Shown here piece by piece: positions 1-9,001 of a stretch of DNA of 64,000 nucleotides. The position numbers were made by a program, and so were the translations under genes. Every line of letters starts with the position of its first letter. Within the stretch, counting starts at the first letter, position 1. The notes below the pieces were generated by a model. It saw only the letters and a list, made by a program, of their open reading frames with translations. It was not told where the DNA came from and did not search any database. The stretch comes from Candidatus Thorarchaeota archaeon (GTDB lineage Archaea > Asgardarchaeota > Thorarchaeia > Thorarchaeales > Thorarchaeaceae). Location of the stretch: positions 10,288-74,287 of the forward strand of contig JAEOUN010000001.1 in assembly GCA_016839245.1 (NCBI GenBank), read 5' to 3'.

Positions 1-163
1 TACGTTTTGCAATTGTAGTGGCGGGTTTACTGTCCAGCCCTGGGAGATGGCACTTGACCAGCCGCTTGATGTGGAGATGATAAAGTCAGTACTCAAGGGT
101 GATATGGAGTGTACATTTGCCATTCAGCTTCCAAGAAACGTGATTGAGAAAGTCGAAGGATAG
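1..163 (+). CDS. C-terminal fragment of a V4R-like / aminothiazoline-carboxylate-hydrolase-like protein (partial)
   Basis: The reading frame is open from base 2 to a TAG at 161-163 and encodes the last 53 residues of a protein that begins outside the window. The fragment has a CNCSGGF segment, then a pattern of the type QPLDVEMIKSVLKGDMEC and an ending FAIQLP. A Cys-containing segment followed by 'GD..C.F.I.LP' near the C terminus is typical of small-molecule-binding domains related to 4-vinyl reductase (V4R) and L-2-amino-thiazoline-4-carboxylate hydrolase families. The assignment rests only on this short tail, so the function is open. Confidence 0.4.
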   Translation, partial: TFCNCSGGFTVQPWEMALDQPLDVEMIKSVLKGDMECTFAIQLPRNVIEKVEG

Positions 164-1210
164 ACACTTATCTCCCCCCATTATGGCAATGATCATTGAT
201 GAGGGATTCAGGGAGAGAGAAGTATCAGGCAATACAGACTTGATATTGTACCAGAGAACTTGGTCAGAGAGTGCATTAAGGCTGCAATCTCTGTTTTAAG
301 TGCCATGAATGGACAGCAGTAGAGGTTTGCTGTACTCAGAGACAAAACCAAGAGGTGTCTGATATATTACTTGGCTTTCCATCTTGCTAAGATTGGTACT
401 GTGCTAGTAGCATATGCTAGCTACGGAAGAGCATTCTACAACTCATTCTGACTGTGTTCTATCCTAGAGCTAATAATCTGATCCAGACCAACGAATCTGC
501 ATGCTTGGTACATTCCAATCACAAGGAGTACCAAAGAACCAATGGAATTGGCTTCGAAGGTTGACATACTTAGCCATCTCAGAAGAAATAGGATAAGCTA
601 CTACTTTTGTTCGAGTTGTATACTGTGTGCCTTAACTATTGTAAAACACCTTGTTTTGAGTGTTCCTAACCTATTATATGTAACAGTTACCAAAGAGGAA
701 ATAACTCTGTATTGATTTGCCATTGCAATAGAGATATCACGTTTTTAAACTAGGGCAGAGGTCTTCAAATACTCTAAGTTCTTATGCGAGTATATTAACT
801 CGTATTCATAAACGTCTTGTCAGCTTATGTTATGTTGCGATATTTTGAAGTTTGACCACTGATTTGTGAACAAAAGCTGTAGAATGTGTTTCTGCATGGA
901 ATTAGGGCATTGATTCTTGATGAATAATGACAATTGGCAAAGATAGGTTTAGTCATAGCAATCCGGGAGAGATCCCTCATCCCGAACCTTGGACCTTTGG
1001 TCTGAATCCGGGAGAGATCCCTCATCCCGAACCTTGGACCTTCTAATCTATGTAGGACGTATCAGACACTCTGAAGCTCTTGGTGTATTCATACCAAGAT
1101 AATTGTGAGTTCTGTTACGTCCGCCTCATTCTTTTTTTTTCTCATCTGAGAGATTTCAATTCTCTTTCTATTAGGAAATGATAAATTTGCATTGAGGCAT
1201 TTCTCTGCAG
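164..1210. other. Intergenic stretch of about 1 kb
   Basis: I see no credible gene here: all frames are broken by frequent stops and the short open stretches resemble nothing I know. The only structure is a 38-bp tandem direct repeat at 960-1043 and a T tract around 1131-1140. An AT-rich element near 1176-1187 could be the promoter of the gene at 1211. The density of stops and lack of order are consistent with decayed DNA, but I cannot name a parent gene. Confidence 0.5.
960..1043. repeat. Two-copy tandem direct repeat, 38 bp at 45-bp period
   Basis: A 38-bp sequence beginning AATCCGGGAGAGATCCC is present at 960-997 and again, identical, at 1005-1042, separated by 7 bp (TGGTCTG). Inside each copy GGGA and TCCC can pair around a GAGA loop. 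Two copies with a 7-bp gap do not make a CRISPR array. The function is unknown; a recent tandem duplication is the simplest reading. Confidence 0.85.
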
Positions 1211-3217
1211 ATGGAGAGAAGATATTTGGGTCACCAAGTCAGCTGTCTGCCAGTACAGGTATTGGTGGAGGGGAGACCAGAAAGAGCCCTTCTTTCCTAT
1301 GATACTACGGGTCCACAGATTCTACTGGAAAAGAAGATTGATGCTAACATTGAGAAAGTATTCAGAATCGAATGCGACGTTCTTATCGACAAAGGGAGTA
1401 AATCGGTAAGAGTTCTGAGAAGTCAGCTATTGAATATCAAATTGAATCCTATACTCAAAACCGAGAAACAATATTCAGTAGATGGAAATAGACCAGAACC
1501 ATTGTACCCTCCATCAACGAAAGGGTGGTTTAGCAGGATAGATAGAACTGGATTGAATGTTATTGTTTTTGTTCACCGAATCGTGGATGATTTCAGACTT
1601 TGGCTTGTTATCCTGAGTAAATCGGATTTTAGAGTCCTTGAAGCGCATCCAATTTTCCCTTTTGAGGTTGGAGCACTTGAGTTTGAAGAAGAGTTTGAGG
1701 AGTATTCATCGTTCTTTGCTTCTAAGAAATCCTTGATCAAAGCCAAGAAATGGATGAATAGTGTTTTGGTAAGTGAATCGCCAACTTGGGAGCAACTGAC
1801 CAAACTGATTCATGATGTGCATATTCCAAACCTGCGCTTGGGGAAAGATGCCAGAAATACAATGCAGCAGCTGATTCCTGAAGCCTATGAAGACATAGTC
1901 AGAGAACAGATAATGGCATTTTTCACACTGGTGTCAAGATGGGATATTCCACGAGAAGATCCTGTGGACTATTTCAACAGAATCTATCCATTAGATGTTC
2001 TTAACACACTCTTGCTAGGATATGTAATACGAAAATTTAGTGACATGGATATTCCATCATATGTTAGAATAATCCAGAGAAGTTCTCGACATCAATTGGC
2101 TTTGCCATCAAGTGCAATACGTGACGAAGAATGGAATCCTTGGACACCTGCATTGTTCAGAATAGTAGAAACAACACCAAGTGTTTTCCGAAAAGCAATA
2201 GAATGTACAGCTGAGCTTAACAGAACAAAGAAGATTGTTGTTAGTTTACCAATCACCCGAAAAGAAGCTAGTGAATCTCAGGAGAATTGGAAAAACAGAT
2301 TTCTTCTATTGGCGTCTGGTCTAAGAATTAGAACTCACTTAAGACCACAGGCTTTAGGGCTTGTTGGTTTGATAGATGTTACAAGAGCACATCAATGGCC
2401 CCACAAGCATATGAAATGGTCAGCAAGTATTGCAGCACAGAGTTACAGAGAACCCCATATCCAGATAATGGAAATGCCACCTTTGGCTGTGGATCGGGTA
2501 AAGAAAATTAGACCCAATGTCATAACATTAGATTGGTCTGCAAGCATTACTAATGCAAATCTCTATGACTTCCATGAAAATAGCTGGAGAGTTTCTTTCA
2601 AGCGAATACAAAACTCATTGCTTGGAAATCAAACTCTAAAGAAACTCGAAAGTGAATTTGGTACATGGATAGGACAAAAACCATATCAGCCAAAGCGAAA
2701 ATGGGTCAAATGCCTTGATGCAACAGCAAATCTTGGATATTTGGCATCGTTTGAACAACTGGAATACCTGCAGAAACTTGGCCTTACAAGAGAAGAGCTA
2801 CTTGATGCCATTATGGAAATGAAAAAGAAGACTGTCGTTGATATATCTTATACACCTGTATTTCGAAATCATATGACAATTGCATTGATTGCACAGGGTC
2901 GATCTGGTCAGATTTGTTCATTTGTCCAAGGGTTTTTGAAACATTCACCTTCAGCTACAGTCTTTGTAGCAAGAGGGGGAAGATGGTCATTGATAATGGC
3001 CCGAGTTCCACCCTCAATTGCTCGCCAAATAATGATAGAATTGCCAGGGAAGGCTGCAGAACAAGATTTGGCTTTGTCTTGTTACCGTGTCGTATCCTAC
3101 AGAAGTTATTCATGGAGATTCTACCAACGAATACTCAACGAAGACGACACTTGGAATGACGATGTTTCAGCCATGCTGAGCCAGATCAGGCTCCCCTATC
3201 CTGATAATGATGACTGA
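1211..3217 (+). CDS. Hypothetical 668-aa protein
   Basis: A long intact gene starting with ATG, preceded by an AT-rich promoter-like stretch about 30 bp upstream. I do not recognise the family. The protein has no signal peptide, no membrane segment and no P-loop, and is predicted to be cytoplasmic. It is rich in Trp, Arg and aromatic residues. The last third (about residues 500-560) contains a helical segment with the look of a small helix-turn-helix (EQLEYLQKLGLTREELLDAI), but this is weak. It stands alone: the next gene is convergent. It may be a lineage-specific protein. Confidence 0.7.
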   Translation: MERRYLGHQVSCLPVQVLVEGRPERALLSYDTTGPQILLEKKIDANIEKVFRIECDVLIDKGSKSVRVLRSQLLNIKLNPILKTEKQYSVDGNRPEPLYPPSTKGWFSRIDRTGLNVIVFVHRIVDDFRLWLVILSKSDFRVLEAHPIFPFEVGALEFEEEFEEYSSFFASKKSLIKAKKWMNSVLVSESPTWEQLTKLIHDVHIPNLRLGKDARNTMQQLIPEAYEDIVREQIMAFFTLVSRWDIPREDPVDYFNRIYPLDVLNTLLLGYVIRKFSDMDIPSYVRIIQRSSRHQLALPSSAIRDEEWNPWTPALFRIVETTPSVFRKAIECTAELNRTKKIVVSLPITRKEASESQENWKNRFLLLASGLRIRTHLRPQALGLVGLIDVTRAHQWPHKHMKWSASIAAQSYREPHIQIMEMPPLAVDRVKKIRPNVITLDWSASITNANLYDFHENSWRVSFKRIQNSLLGNQTLKKLESEFGTWIGQKPYQPKRKWVKCLDATANLGYLASFEQLEYLQKLGLTREELLDAIMEMKKKTVVDISYTPVFRNHMTIALIAQGRSGQICSFVQGFLKHSPSATVFVARGGRWSLIMARVPPSIARQIMIELPGKAAEQDLALSCYRVVSYRSYSWRFYQRILNEDDTWNDDVSAMLSQIRLPYPDNDD

Positions 3218-3321
3218 ATGAGAAGGAATGCATCTGTCAATACAAGTATCCATCCTTGTTAGCCTCTACGAAGAAAAGATGTCGTACACAATGAGAAAAG
3301 AAAACCATGCCATCCACAGAC

Positions 3322-4233
3322 CTACATTTCTACATCAGACTCCTTTTCACTTTTCTTATAATATGACCAGTCCCAGAACCAGAAAGCCAAACCTCTCCAA
3401 TCGCCCCAGTGTTCGAAAGCAGTTTCAACCTCTTTTTTTCCAATAGAAGCCCCGTTGTACCATTCAAATGAAACGACTTTCAATGCCCAAGAGTCGATTG
3501 GAAGATAATCATAGCGGCCAAGAATATTCAGTAAATTGGCAGCTGCATAATCACCCACGCCCTTGATTGTAAGAAGCTTCTTGCGAAGTTGTTCTGTAGG
3601 GAGGTCTGAATTCTTAAAAGATTCCAAGTTTATATCATCTTTCTTGATAGACTCTGCTAGTTCCAGCACATATGGTGCCCGATAACCAAGCCTTGTTTCC
3701 TTTCGCAAGACATCTTCACTGGTCCTTGCCAGTCGTGTTGGTGTAGGAAATGCCTTCTGTGATGAGCCTTTCTTAACTGGAGTCCCAAATTGTTCAACTA
3801 GATTCTGATTCATTCGTTTGGTAGCAGCCCAGAGCGTGTTTGTTGTGAGTATTGTCTTGATCACATCTTCAAAGAATGTAGCTGACCGAAGAACTCGCCC
3901 TTGAGCCTTCGCTTCCATCCGGGCCAGTTTAGGTTCATCATGTGCCAACCTGTAAAACGACGAAAAATCTCGATCCAGACCCAACATCCATGTGACTTTT
4001 TGTTTCAGTTCCTTCTTCTCTTCGGAGGTGATACTCTCTTCTGTCCTAGCTCTAACTCCATCTGCTGTTTCGCTGATTTCTAACTGTGCAATCGTACCAG
4101 ATTCCAGCTGAAGAACATACTCAAGAACTAGAGGTTCAGTATTGAATGAGAATGGAGCCATCTGGTGCCAGCCATGAGATCTTACGGTGGAATAGAGGGA
4201 GAATGGAAGGCATGCTTTCAGTGTGATTCTCAT
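3322..4233 (-). CDS. HhH-GPD family DNA glycosylase (AlkA-like)
   Basis: Base-excision-repair glycosylase that would remove damaged bases from DNA. Residues 121-150 match the family's helical start (EDVIKTILTTNTLW), and residues 220-250 form the helix-hairpin-helix with GVGDYAAANLL followed by the Gly/Pro-Asp loop LPIDSW, whose D247 is the expected catalytic aspartate. The position where bifunctional OGG/Nth enzymes carry a lysine (after GVG) is Asp-Tyr here, so a monofunctional AlkA-like activity is more likely. There is no C-terminal four-cysteine Fe-S motif. The N-terminal 110 residues could form the AlkA/OGG beta domain. It is convergent with the 668-aa gene. Confidence 0.85.
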   Translation of the reverse strand: MRITLKACLPFSLYSTVRSHGWHQMAPFSFNTEPLVLEYVLQLESGTIAQLEISETADGVRARTEESITSEEKKELKQKVTWMLGLDRDFSSFYRLAHDEPKLARMEAKAQGRVLRSATFFEDVIKTILTTNTLWAATKRMNQNLVEQFGTPVKKGSSQKAFPTPTRLARTSEDVLRKETRLGYRAPYVLELAESIKKDDINLESFKNSDLPTEQLRKKLLTIKGVGDYAAANLLNILGRYDYLPIDSWALKVVSFEWYNGASIGKKEVETAFEHWGDWRGLAFWFWDWSYYKKSEKESDVEM

Positions 4234-4467
4234 AGAATTATCAGGTTCTCTTTCTATTCTGGAATAGATAAGTCACTCTATTTGGGGGAAAAAAATTGGA
4301 ATGCTGTAAATTCATCCGAAAGTAATCAAGGGTATTTGAGAAGAACCGGATTTGTCCCAACTTGTATGCAAATCAACAGCATTTCTAGGAAGAGTACTTA
4401 TTGCTAAAATAATGAACTATCGATAGGGAGATGTCAATTTGTCTACATACCCTTTCAGTTCTTCTAG

Positions 4468-5079
4468 GTTCCCCTAGAAGAACTCAGCCTATATGATGAA
4501 TTTGATATCACCGTTTCACATATTGTTATCCACAATCTCCCAAGGCCATTGATTGCAATTGAACGAATGAAGCGAGCAGTTCGAAAGGGGAGATATGTCG
4601 TCTGCATCGAGCCCGCTCTTGATTCTCGACATTTCGTACCCGATAAGTCTGTGGAAGAAGCATTTGACACACTCTGTCAATACAATGTCATCATGTCTCT
4701 AAGAAGAACAGAAGCCTTTGACAACCTCAAACAGGAGAACCCCTTTTACTATTCCTACCCGGATTTCTTCGAAAAGGTCGGTTTAGCGAATATCAGATGC
4801 CACGGTTGGTACTCGGTATTCACACTCTCTGACACAAGATTCGACTTCATGGAACGAAAGGCGTGGATACGAAGAAGACGAGAGCTGTTTGAAAAACAAC
4901 AACCGAACACCACAAAAACCCTCCTTGAATTAGGGATAGAACCCTCCAAAATCAAGGAAGTCTTTCAGGTTCTCTTTGATTACTTCCGTATGCTTGAAGA
5001 TGCGACTGAAGAACAACTCTCTCATATCCACGAACAGGAGATTGTTAGCCGTGGCATCACAATTGGGCAGAAGAAGTAG
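4468..5079 (+). pseudogene. Truncated class I SAM-dependent methyltransferase (C-terminal part only)
   Basis: The frame is open from 4468 to the stop at 5077-5079. The first annotatable start is a TTG at 4549, but clearly homologous sequence continues upstream of it: LYDEFDITVSHIVIHNLPRP is the motif IV/V region of a class I methyltransferase, followed by a KGRYVVCIEP strand. The SAM-binding motif I (GxGxG) and everything before it are absent; an in-frame TAG lies at 4465-4467 and no glycine-rich motif is seen in any frame upstream to 4234. Without motif I the product could not bind SAM in the usual way. I read it as a 5'-deleted remnant; a short expressed protein from 4549 (176 aa) cannot be excluded. 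Confidence 0.65.
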
Positions 5080-6017
5080 ATGGCTTCTCGGTTAAGGTAG
5101 GGATAAGAAAGGATGGTCGGAGCGGCCGGATTGCCATCACTTGTGGAATTCACATGCGATTTTTTCGGCGCACAATTCGCAGGTAATCGTGCCGAACCGG
5201 CAACCGATGGATAGCTGCGAACAGCTGTCACGATGGCCGCTCTCTACAGTCCATTGCTAATGGCCGAGTACACTGATGTGCACAAGACTGCCAGATTGAG
5301 CTACGCTCCGATTCCGCATTTTGTGCTAGTTCATGATGTTAAAAGGATTGCTGCTTGACCTCCCTAGCTCCAATTCATTTCGAGTTATGCGTATTGATAT
5401 TGACATCCCCTACAGTCCATTGCGGACCTGTTACATCACTCCAATGTTGAGCGAATTCAACTGCATGTAACTTCTGTATTCCACCCTTTCTCCATCCGAT
5501 GTAACTGTCAACAGAAAGATTTCATGAATCTCTTCTGGAATACTTATATCACCAGCTTGAAGAGGGAGATTTATCAGACTACAATATTGTAAATGAAAAT
5601 GAGTTTTTGCTAGAGTTTCAGGTTTTGCTGGATGAACTAAGATGAATATGATAAACACGATATTCAAGTAATCCTCTTTGCATCGCCGCAGTAATAAATA
5701 AGTTAATTGATTAATTAATTATGCTTTATATATTCGGTCGGGGTACTATATAGATAGTCAGTTTGGTAAGTGCTAAGCTGCTGGAGAATGGTGATGGCGG
5801 CTGTATCCTCAGTGAATTGGCAGAAAGGTTGAGTTTGTACAATCATCAGCACCATGCACAAGATGCAAAATAGTACGAATGCTGCTAGATAGAGCTACGT
5901 TGCATCTCTAGTGGCAGTAGAATGATAACTCAGTAGCCTTGAAAGTGTGAACAAGGACGCTTATCTGATAGTTGTCCTGCCGATGTTCCTGATATTCATC
6001 AAGGAAGATGCAGCTAG
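5080..6017. other. Intergenic stretch of about 940 bp
   Basis: No intact gene is visible. A 14-bp sequence CTACAGTCCATTGC occurs twice (5244-5257 and 5410-5423). A very AT-rich segment at 5690-5755 looks like promoter-type DNA. A short stretch at 5763-5873 resembles the start of a winged helix-turn-helix protein and is listed separately. The rest looks like non-functional or unrecognised DNA between decayed genes. Confidence 0.5.
5763..5873 (+). pseudogene. Possible remnant of a winged helix-turn-helix regulator
   Basis: An in-frame stretch from a TTG at 5763 to TAG at 5871-5873 reads LVSAKLLENGDGGCILSELA and continues ERLSLY, the usual look of the first helices of an IclR/MarR-type winged helix. 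A +1 shift continues into KIVRMLLDRATLHL, then stops. The stretch is only 36 codons. This could be chance; if real it is a decayed regulator gene lying upstream of the nitroreductase. Confidence 0.22.
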
Positions 6018-6788
6018 ATGAAGTACGATGAGATAATCAAGCAGAGAAGAGAACTCCTGAAGGCTCACGACTACGAAGCCATTCCACCCGAGGGCTGGTG
6101 GCTTCCTGATCAAAGAAAGGGGTTTGATGCTCCGCCGTTGGAAAAGCCCTTTGATGCCAGTGCCATCTTGATTGATCTAGTTGAGTCAAAGAACTTTAAC
6201 ATGAGCAGGGTATCATTGTTTGACGCCCTTGCAAGTCGCGAAAGCCGACGAACATTCACTGATGACGCGCTTTCCTTGGAGGAATTATCCTTTCTGCTCT
6301 GGACGACACAGGGCGTTCGTGAGATTGACCCGAATAAGGTGTGGACAAAACGTGCTGTGCCATCTGGAGGCAGCCGTCAACCCTTCGAAACCTACCTGAT
6401 CGTGAATCGTGTTGAGAGCCTGGGGAGAGGATTGTATCGCTATCTTCCAATCGAGCATAAATTGCTTCACGTACCAAAGGAGATTCCCGATGAAGCCGAA
6501 CTGGAGGAGTATGCTTGGTATCAAGCATTCATTGGAAAGGCCCCTGTAATCTTTGTATGGGCTGCTATACCGTACAAGACCGAATGGCGTTACAGCATCA
6601 TGAGTTACAAGGACATTCTCATTCAAGCAGGTCATATTTGCCAAAATCTCTATCTTGCCTGTGAGGCAATAGAAGCTGGAACCTGTGCCATAGCTGCCTA
6701 TAATCAGAAGCTTATGGATGAACTGATAGGCGTTGACGGGGAGGAAGAGATGACCGTCTATCTTGCTCCCGTTGGAAAGGTGAAGTAG
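6018..6788 (+). CDS. SagB/ThcOx-type nitroreductase family protein
   Basis: FMN-dependent oxidoreductase of the nitroreductase superfamily, SagB-like branch. Residues 68-85 carry the family opening (LASRESRRTFTDDALSLEEL) followed by LLWTTQGV, then the flavin-contacting RAVPSGGSRQPFETYLIVN segment, and near the end the AGHICQNLYLACEAIEAGTC helix and a GxxGEEEMTVYLAPVG ending. In thiazole/oxazole-modified peptide systems SagB oxidises azolines, but stand-alone members are common in archaea and there is no YcaO gene nearby, so the substrate is unknown. Length (256 aa) is normal. The downstream DNA methylase is in the same direction but 65 bp away. Confidence 0.85.
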   Translation: MKYDEIIKQRRELLKAHDYEAIPPEGWWLPDQRKGFDAPPLEKPFDASAILIDLVESKNFNMSRVSLFDALASRESRRTFTDDALSLEELSFLLWTTQGVREIDPNKVWTKRAVPSGGSRQPFETYLIVNRVESLGRGLYRYLPIEHKLLHVPKEIPDEAELEEYAWYQAFIGKAPVIFVWAAIPYKTEWRYSIMSYKDILIQAGHICQNLYLACEAIEAGTCAIAAYNQKLMDELIGVDGEEEMTVYLAPVGKVK

Positions 6789-6837
6789 ACTACTCGCAAG
6801 GTTGAAAGGCCTCGTAGTACTCATCATGAGTACTTAA

Positions 6838-6846
6838 AAGAGGAGG
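6838..6846 (+). promoter_or_regulatory. Strong Shine-Dalgarno (AGAGGAGG) that points to a non-ATG start
   Basis: AGAGGAGG ends at 6846. The frame of the downstream methylase is open from 6830, and the first codon at the correct spacing is CTG at 6854, seven bases after the SD. No ATG, GTG or TTG occurs in this frame between 6830 and the internal ATG at 6962. Confidence 0.6.
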
Positions 6847-6853
6847 CTCTGTC

Positions 6854-8995
6854 CTGCCAAAGCGGCCAATTGAGCTTGGATTTCCAATAGTAGAATTAAA
6901 CAGGATTGCAGAGAGAGAATCGACAGGATTTGGAAGACGGCATTATAGACCAGTTTACGTCATGCATAAATGGTGGGCTCGGAGACTTGGGTCCATATTC
7001 CGTACCATTCTTCTCTACTCACTAGCTGAAACCGAAAGTATTCAGGACCTCTGGAAGCGGTATCCAAAGGGGATTGATCTCTCAGACAAGATCGTTCTCG
7101 ACCCAATGATGGGCGGTGGGACCACGGTAGTTGAGGCCCTGAAGCTTGGCTGCACGGTAGTCGCCGGGGATTTGAACCCTGTTTCATGGTTTATTACAAA
7201 GAAACAAATCGAAGACATTGATCCTGATTTACTCAGAGATGCCTTAGTTCAGATCGACAACGAACTTGGACTGGAATTGAGAAAGTACTACAGGACAAAA
7301 TGTCCTGAGTGCGGCGACTTTGCGGACGGGATTTATTATTTTTACTGCAAAGAGCTCTCCTGTCCAGATTGCGCGAAAGAGATTCCGTTAATGCGCAATT
7401 TCTTCCTTGCAAAGTCGTTAGTAAATGATTCAGATATTGTCGTTTGTCAGCATTGTTGGAACATCTTTGAAGCTGTTAGCAGAAGAAACGAAACGAAGTG
7501 CCCCAAATGTAATCATGTGTTCATCCCTGCAGAAACAAGCTACACTTCTGGTCGGGACTACTACTGTCATACCAGAGAATGCAAATCGAAGAAGATTGTT
7601 GATTGGATCAGACAAAATGGCATACCAAGAGAGAAGATGTATGCCATCGAGTTCCATTGTAAGAAATGTGAAAAGAAGAAGAATCCAAATCTGAAGAATG
7701 GAAGAGGCTACAAAGCCCCGGACAAAAGAGACCTTAAACTATTGGAGCTTGCTAAGAAGGAGTTCAGAGAGATAGATGTCAAACTCCCCATTCCAGATAC
7801 GTCCATTCCCAATGGTGTAGAAACCAAACGGGCCCTGAATCATGGCTATACAAAGTTCAGGGAGATGTTCAATGAAAGACAGCTGCTAAACTTGGGAAAG
7901 ATCTATAGATGGATTCTTACGCTCAAGGATTGGCATGTCAAGGAGTTTCTTATTCTTGCCTTCTCAAACTCACTGAAGTACAACAACAAGTTCGCCAAAT
8001 ATAATGCGACAAGAGGTTTCATCACGGATATCTTTCGAACTCACTCATATTCTCCCTCAATGTCACCGGTGGAAGCAAACTGCTATGACACGCCGCGAGG
8101 TAGAGGCGCATTTACGGCCTTTGTCAACTTAGTGATTGAAGGAAAGGAGTACTGCAGGTCACCCTTTGAGAGAATCTTTCAAAACGAATCAATGGTCAAG
8201 ATGCCCTCTGGAAGACGATTAGTTGCCTCCATGGCTGGTAGGTATGCTGAGCTTGACAGCAAAAGGAAAGTCTTGCTTCTTTGTGGGTCATCCGAACAAA
8301 TGAAAGTACCAGATAAAACAGCAGATGCAGTAGTCACAGACCCCCCTTACTATGGAAATGTTATGTACTCGGAGCTATCAAATTTCTTCTATGTTTGGCT
8401 TCGATTGGCATTGAAGGATAGATATGCTTGGTTCAAGGGAAAACTAGTTCCTTGGGAAGAAGAGGTCATCGAGAATCGTAGTCAGAAAAAGGGGAAAGAG
8501 GACTTCCTAGCCGGTCTCACACGGGTCTTTTCGGAAAGCAATAGAATTCTCAAGGATGATGGTGTGTTTGTATTCACTTTTCACCACAAGAAGAAAGAGG
8601 CTTGGTCTGCCGTTCTTCAAGCAATTCTGGATTCAGGACTTTTCGTGACAACAATATATCCGGTCAGAAGTGAGATGAGAGCATCAACGCATCTTCACGA
8701 CTTGAAGAATATCGCCTATGATATGGTTATTGTCTGCAAGAAGAGAAGAAAGCGTCGATCGGCAATGAATTGGTCAGTAGTCAAGGGTAACATTAAGGAT
8801 GCAACTCAGGACCTAGTTAGGCATTTACAGGAAAACGGAGCGACCTTGAGCGACCTTGATAGGTATGTTATAGCATTGGGAAAGTGTTTCGAGCTTTACT
8901 CTCAATATTATCCGAAAGTAATAGAAAATGGTGAATACATCGGCGTTGAGGAAGCACTCGAATCGATAGATTTGCTCGTGAAACAGGACAGATAG
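6854..8995 (+). CDS. DUF1156-type DNA methylase (predicted N6-adenine methyltransferase)
   Basis: Large DNA methyltransferase of the DUF1156 group. The conserved HKWWARR signature and, before it, ESTGFGRRHYRPVYVM and RPIELGFPIVELNRIAE are all encoded in one frame, so the protein must begin upstream of the ATG at 6962; CTG at 6854, behind a strong SD, is my preferred start (713 aa). Next come a SAM motif I (DPMMGGGTT), several zinc-ribbon Cys pairs (CPECGD, CPDC, CQHC, CPKC, CHTRECK, CKKC) and the catalytic motif IV TDPPYYGNVMYSE. Family members methylate DNA and some sit in defence islands, but no nuclease or other defence gene is adjacent here. Confidence 0.85.
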   Translation: MPKRPIELGFPIVELNRIAERESTGFGRRHYRPVYVMHKWWARRLGSIFRTILLYSLAETESIQDLWKRYPKGIDLSDKIVLDPMMGGGTTVVEALKLGCTVVAGDLNPVSWFITKKQIEDIDPDLLRDALVQIDNELGLELRKYYRTKCPECGDFADGIYYFYCKELSCPDCAKEIPLMRNFFLAKSLVNDSDIVVCQHCWNIFEAVSRRNETKCPKCNHVFIPAETSYTSGRDYYCHTRECKSKKIVDWIRQNGIPREKMYAIEFHCKKCEKKKNPNLKNGRGYKAPDKRDLKLLELAKKEFREIDVKLPIPDTSIPNGVETKRALNHGYTKFREMFNERQLLNLGKIYRWILTLKDWHVKEFLILAFSNSLKYNNKFAKYNATRGFITDIFRTHSYSPSMSPVEANCYDTPRGRGAFTAFVNLVIEGKEYCRSPFERIFQNESMVKMPSGRRLVASMAGRYAELDSKRKVLLLCGSSEQMKVPDKTADAVVTDPPYYGNVMYSELSNFFYVWLRLALKDRYAWFKGKLVPWEEEVIENRSQKKGKEDFLAGLTRVFSESNRILKDDGVFVFTFHHKKKEAWSAVLQAILDSGLFVTTIYPVRSEMRASTHLHDLKNIAYDMVIVCKKRRKRRSAMNWSVVKGNIKDATQDLVRHLQENGATLSDLDRYVIALGKCFELYSQYYPKVIENGEYIGVEEALESIDLLVKQDR

Positions 8996-9001
8996 AATCA
9001 T

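Noticed and set aside
825..1025. A 66-codon minus-strand frame containing a duplicated MRDLSRI
   Set aside because: The repeated peptide is only the translation of the 38-bp tandem repeat; no other coding sign.
960..1043. Possible CRISPR repeats
   Set aside because: Only two copies with a 7-bp gap; spacers are far too short and no cas genes are present.
6256..6827. Minus-strand frames opposite the nitroreductase gene
   Set aside because: Shadow frames of a clear coding region, with no recognisable domains.
6854..8995. Part of a defence island or BREX-like system
   Set aside because: DUF1156 methylases can occur in such systems, but no nuclease, helicase or other defence gene is nearby.
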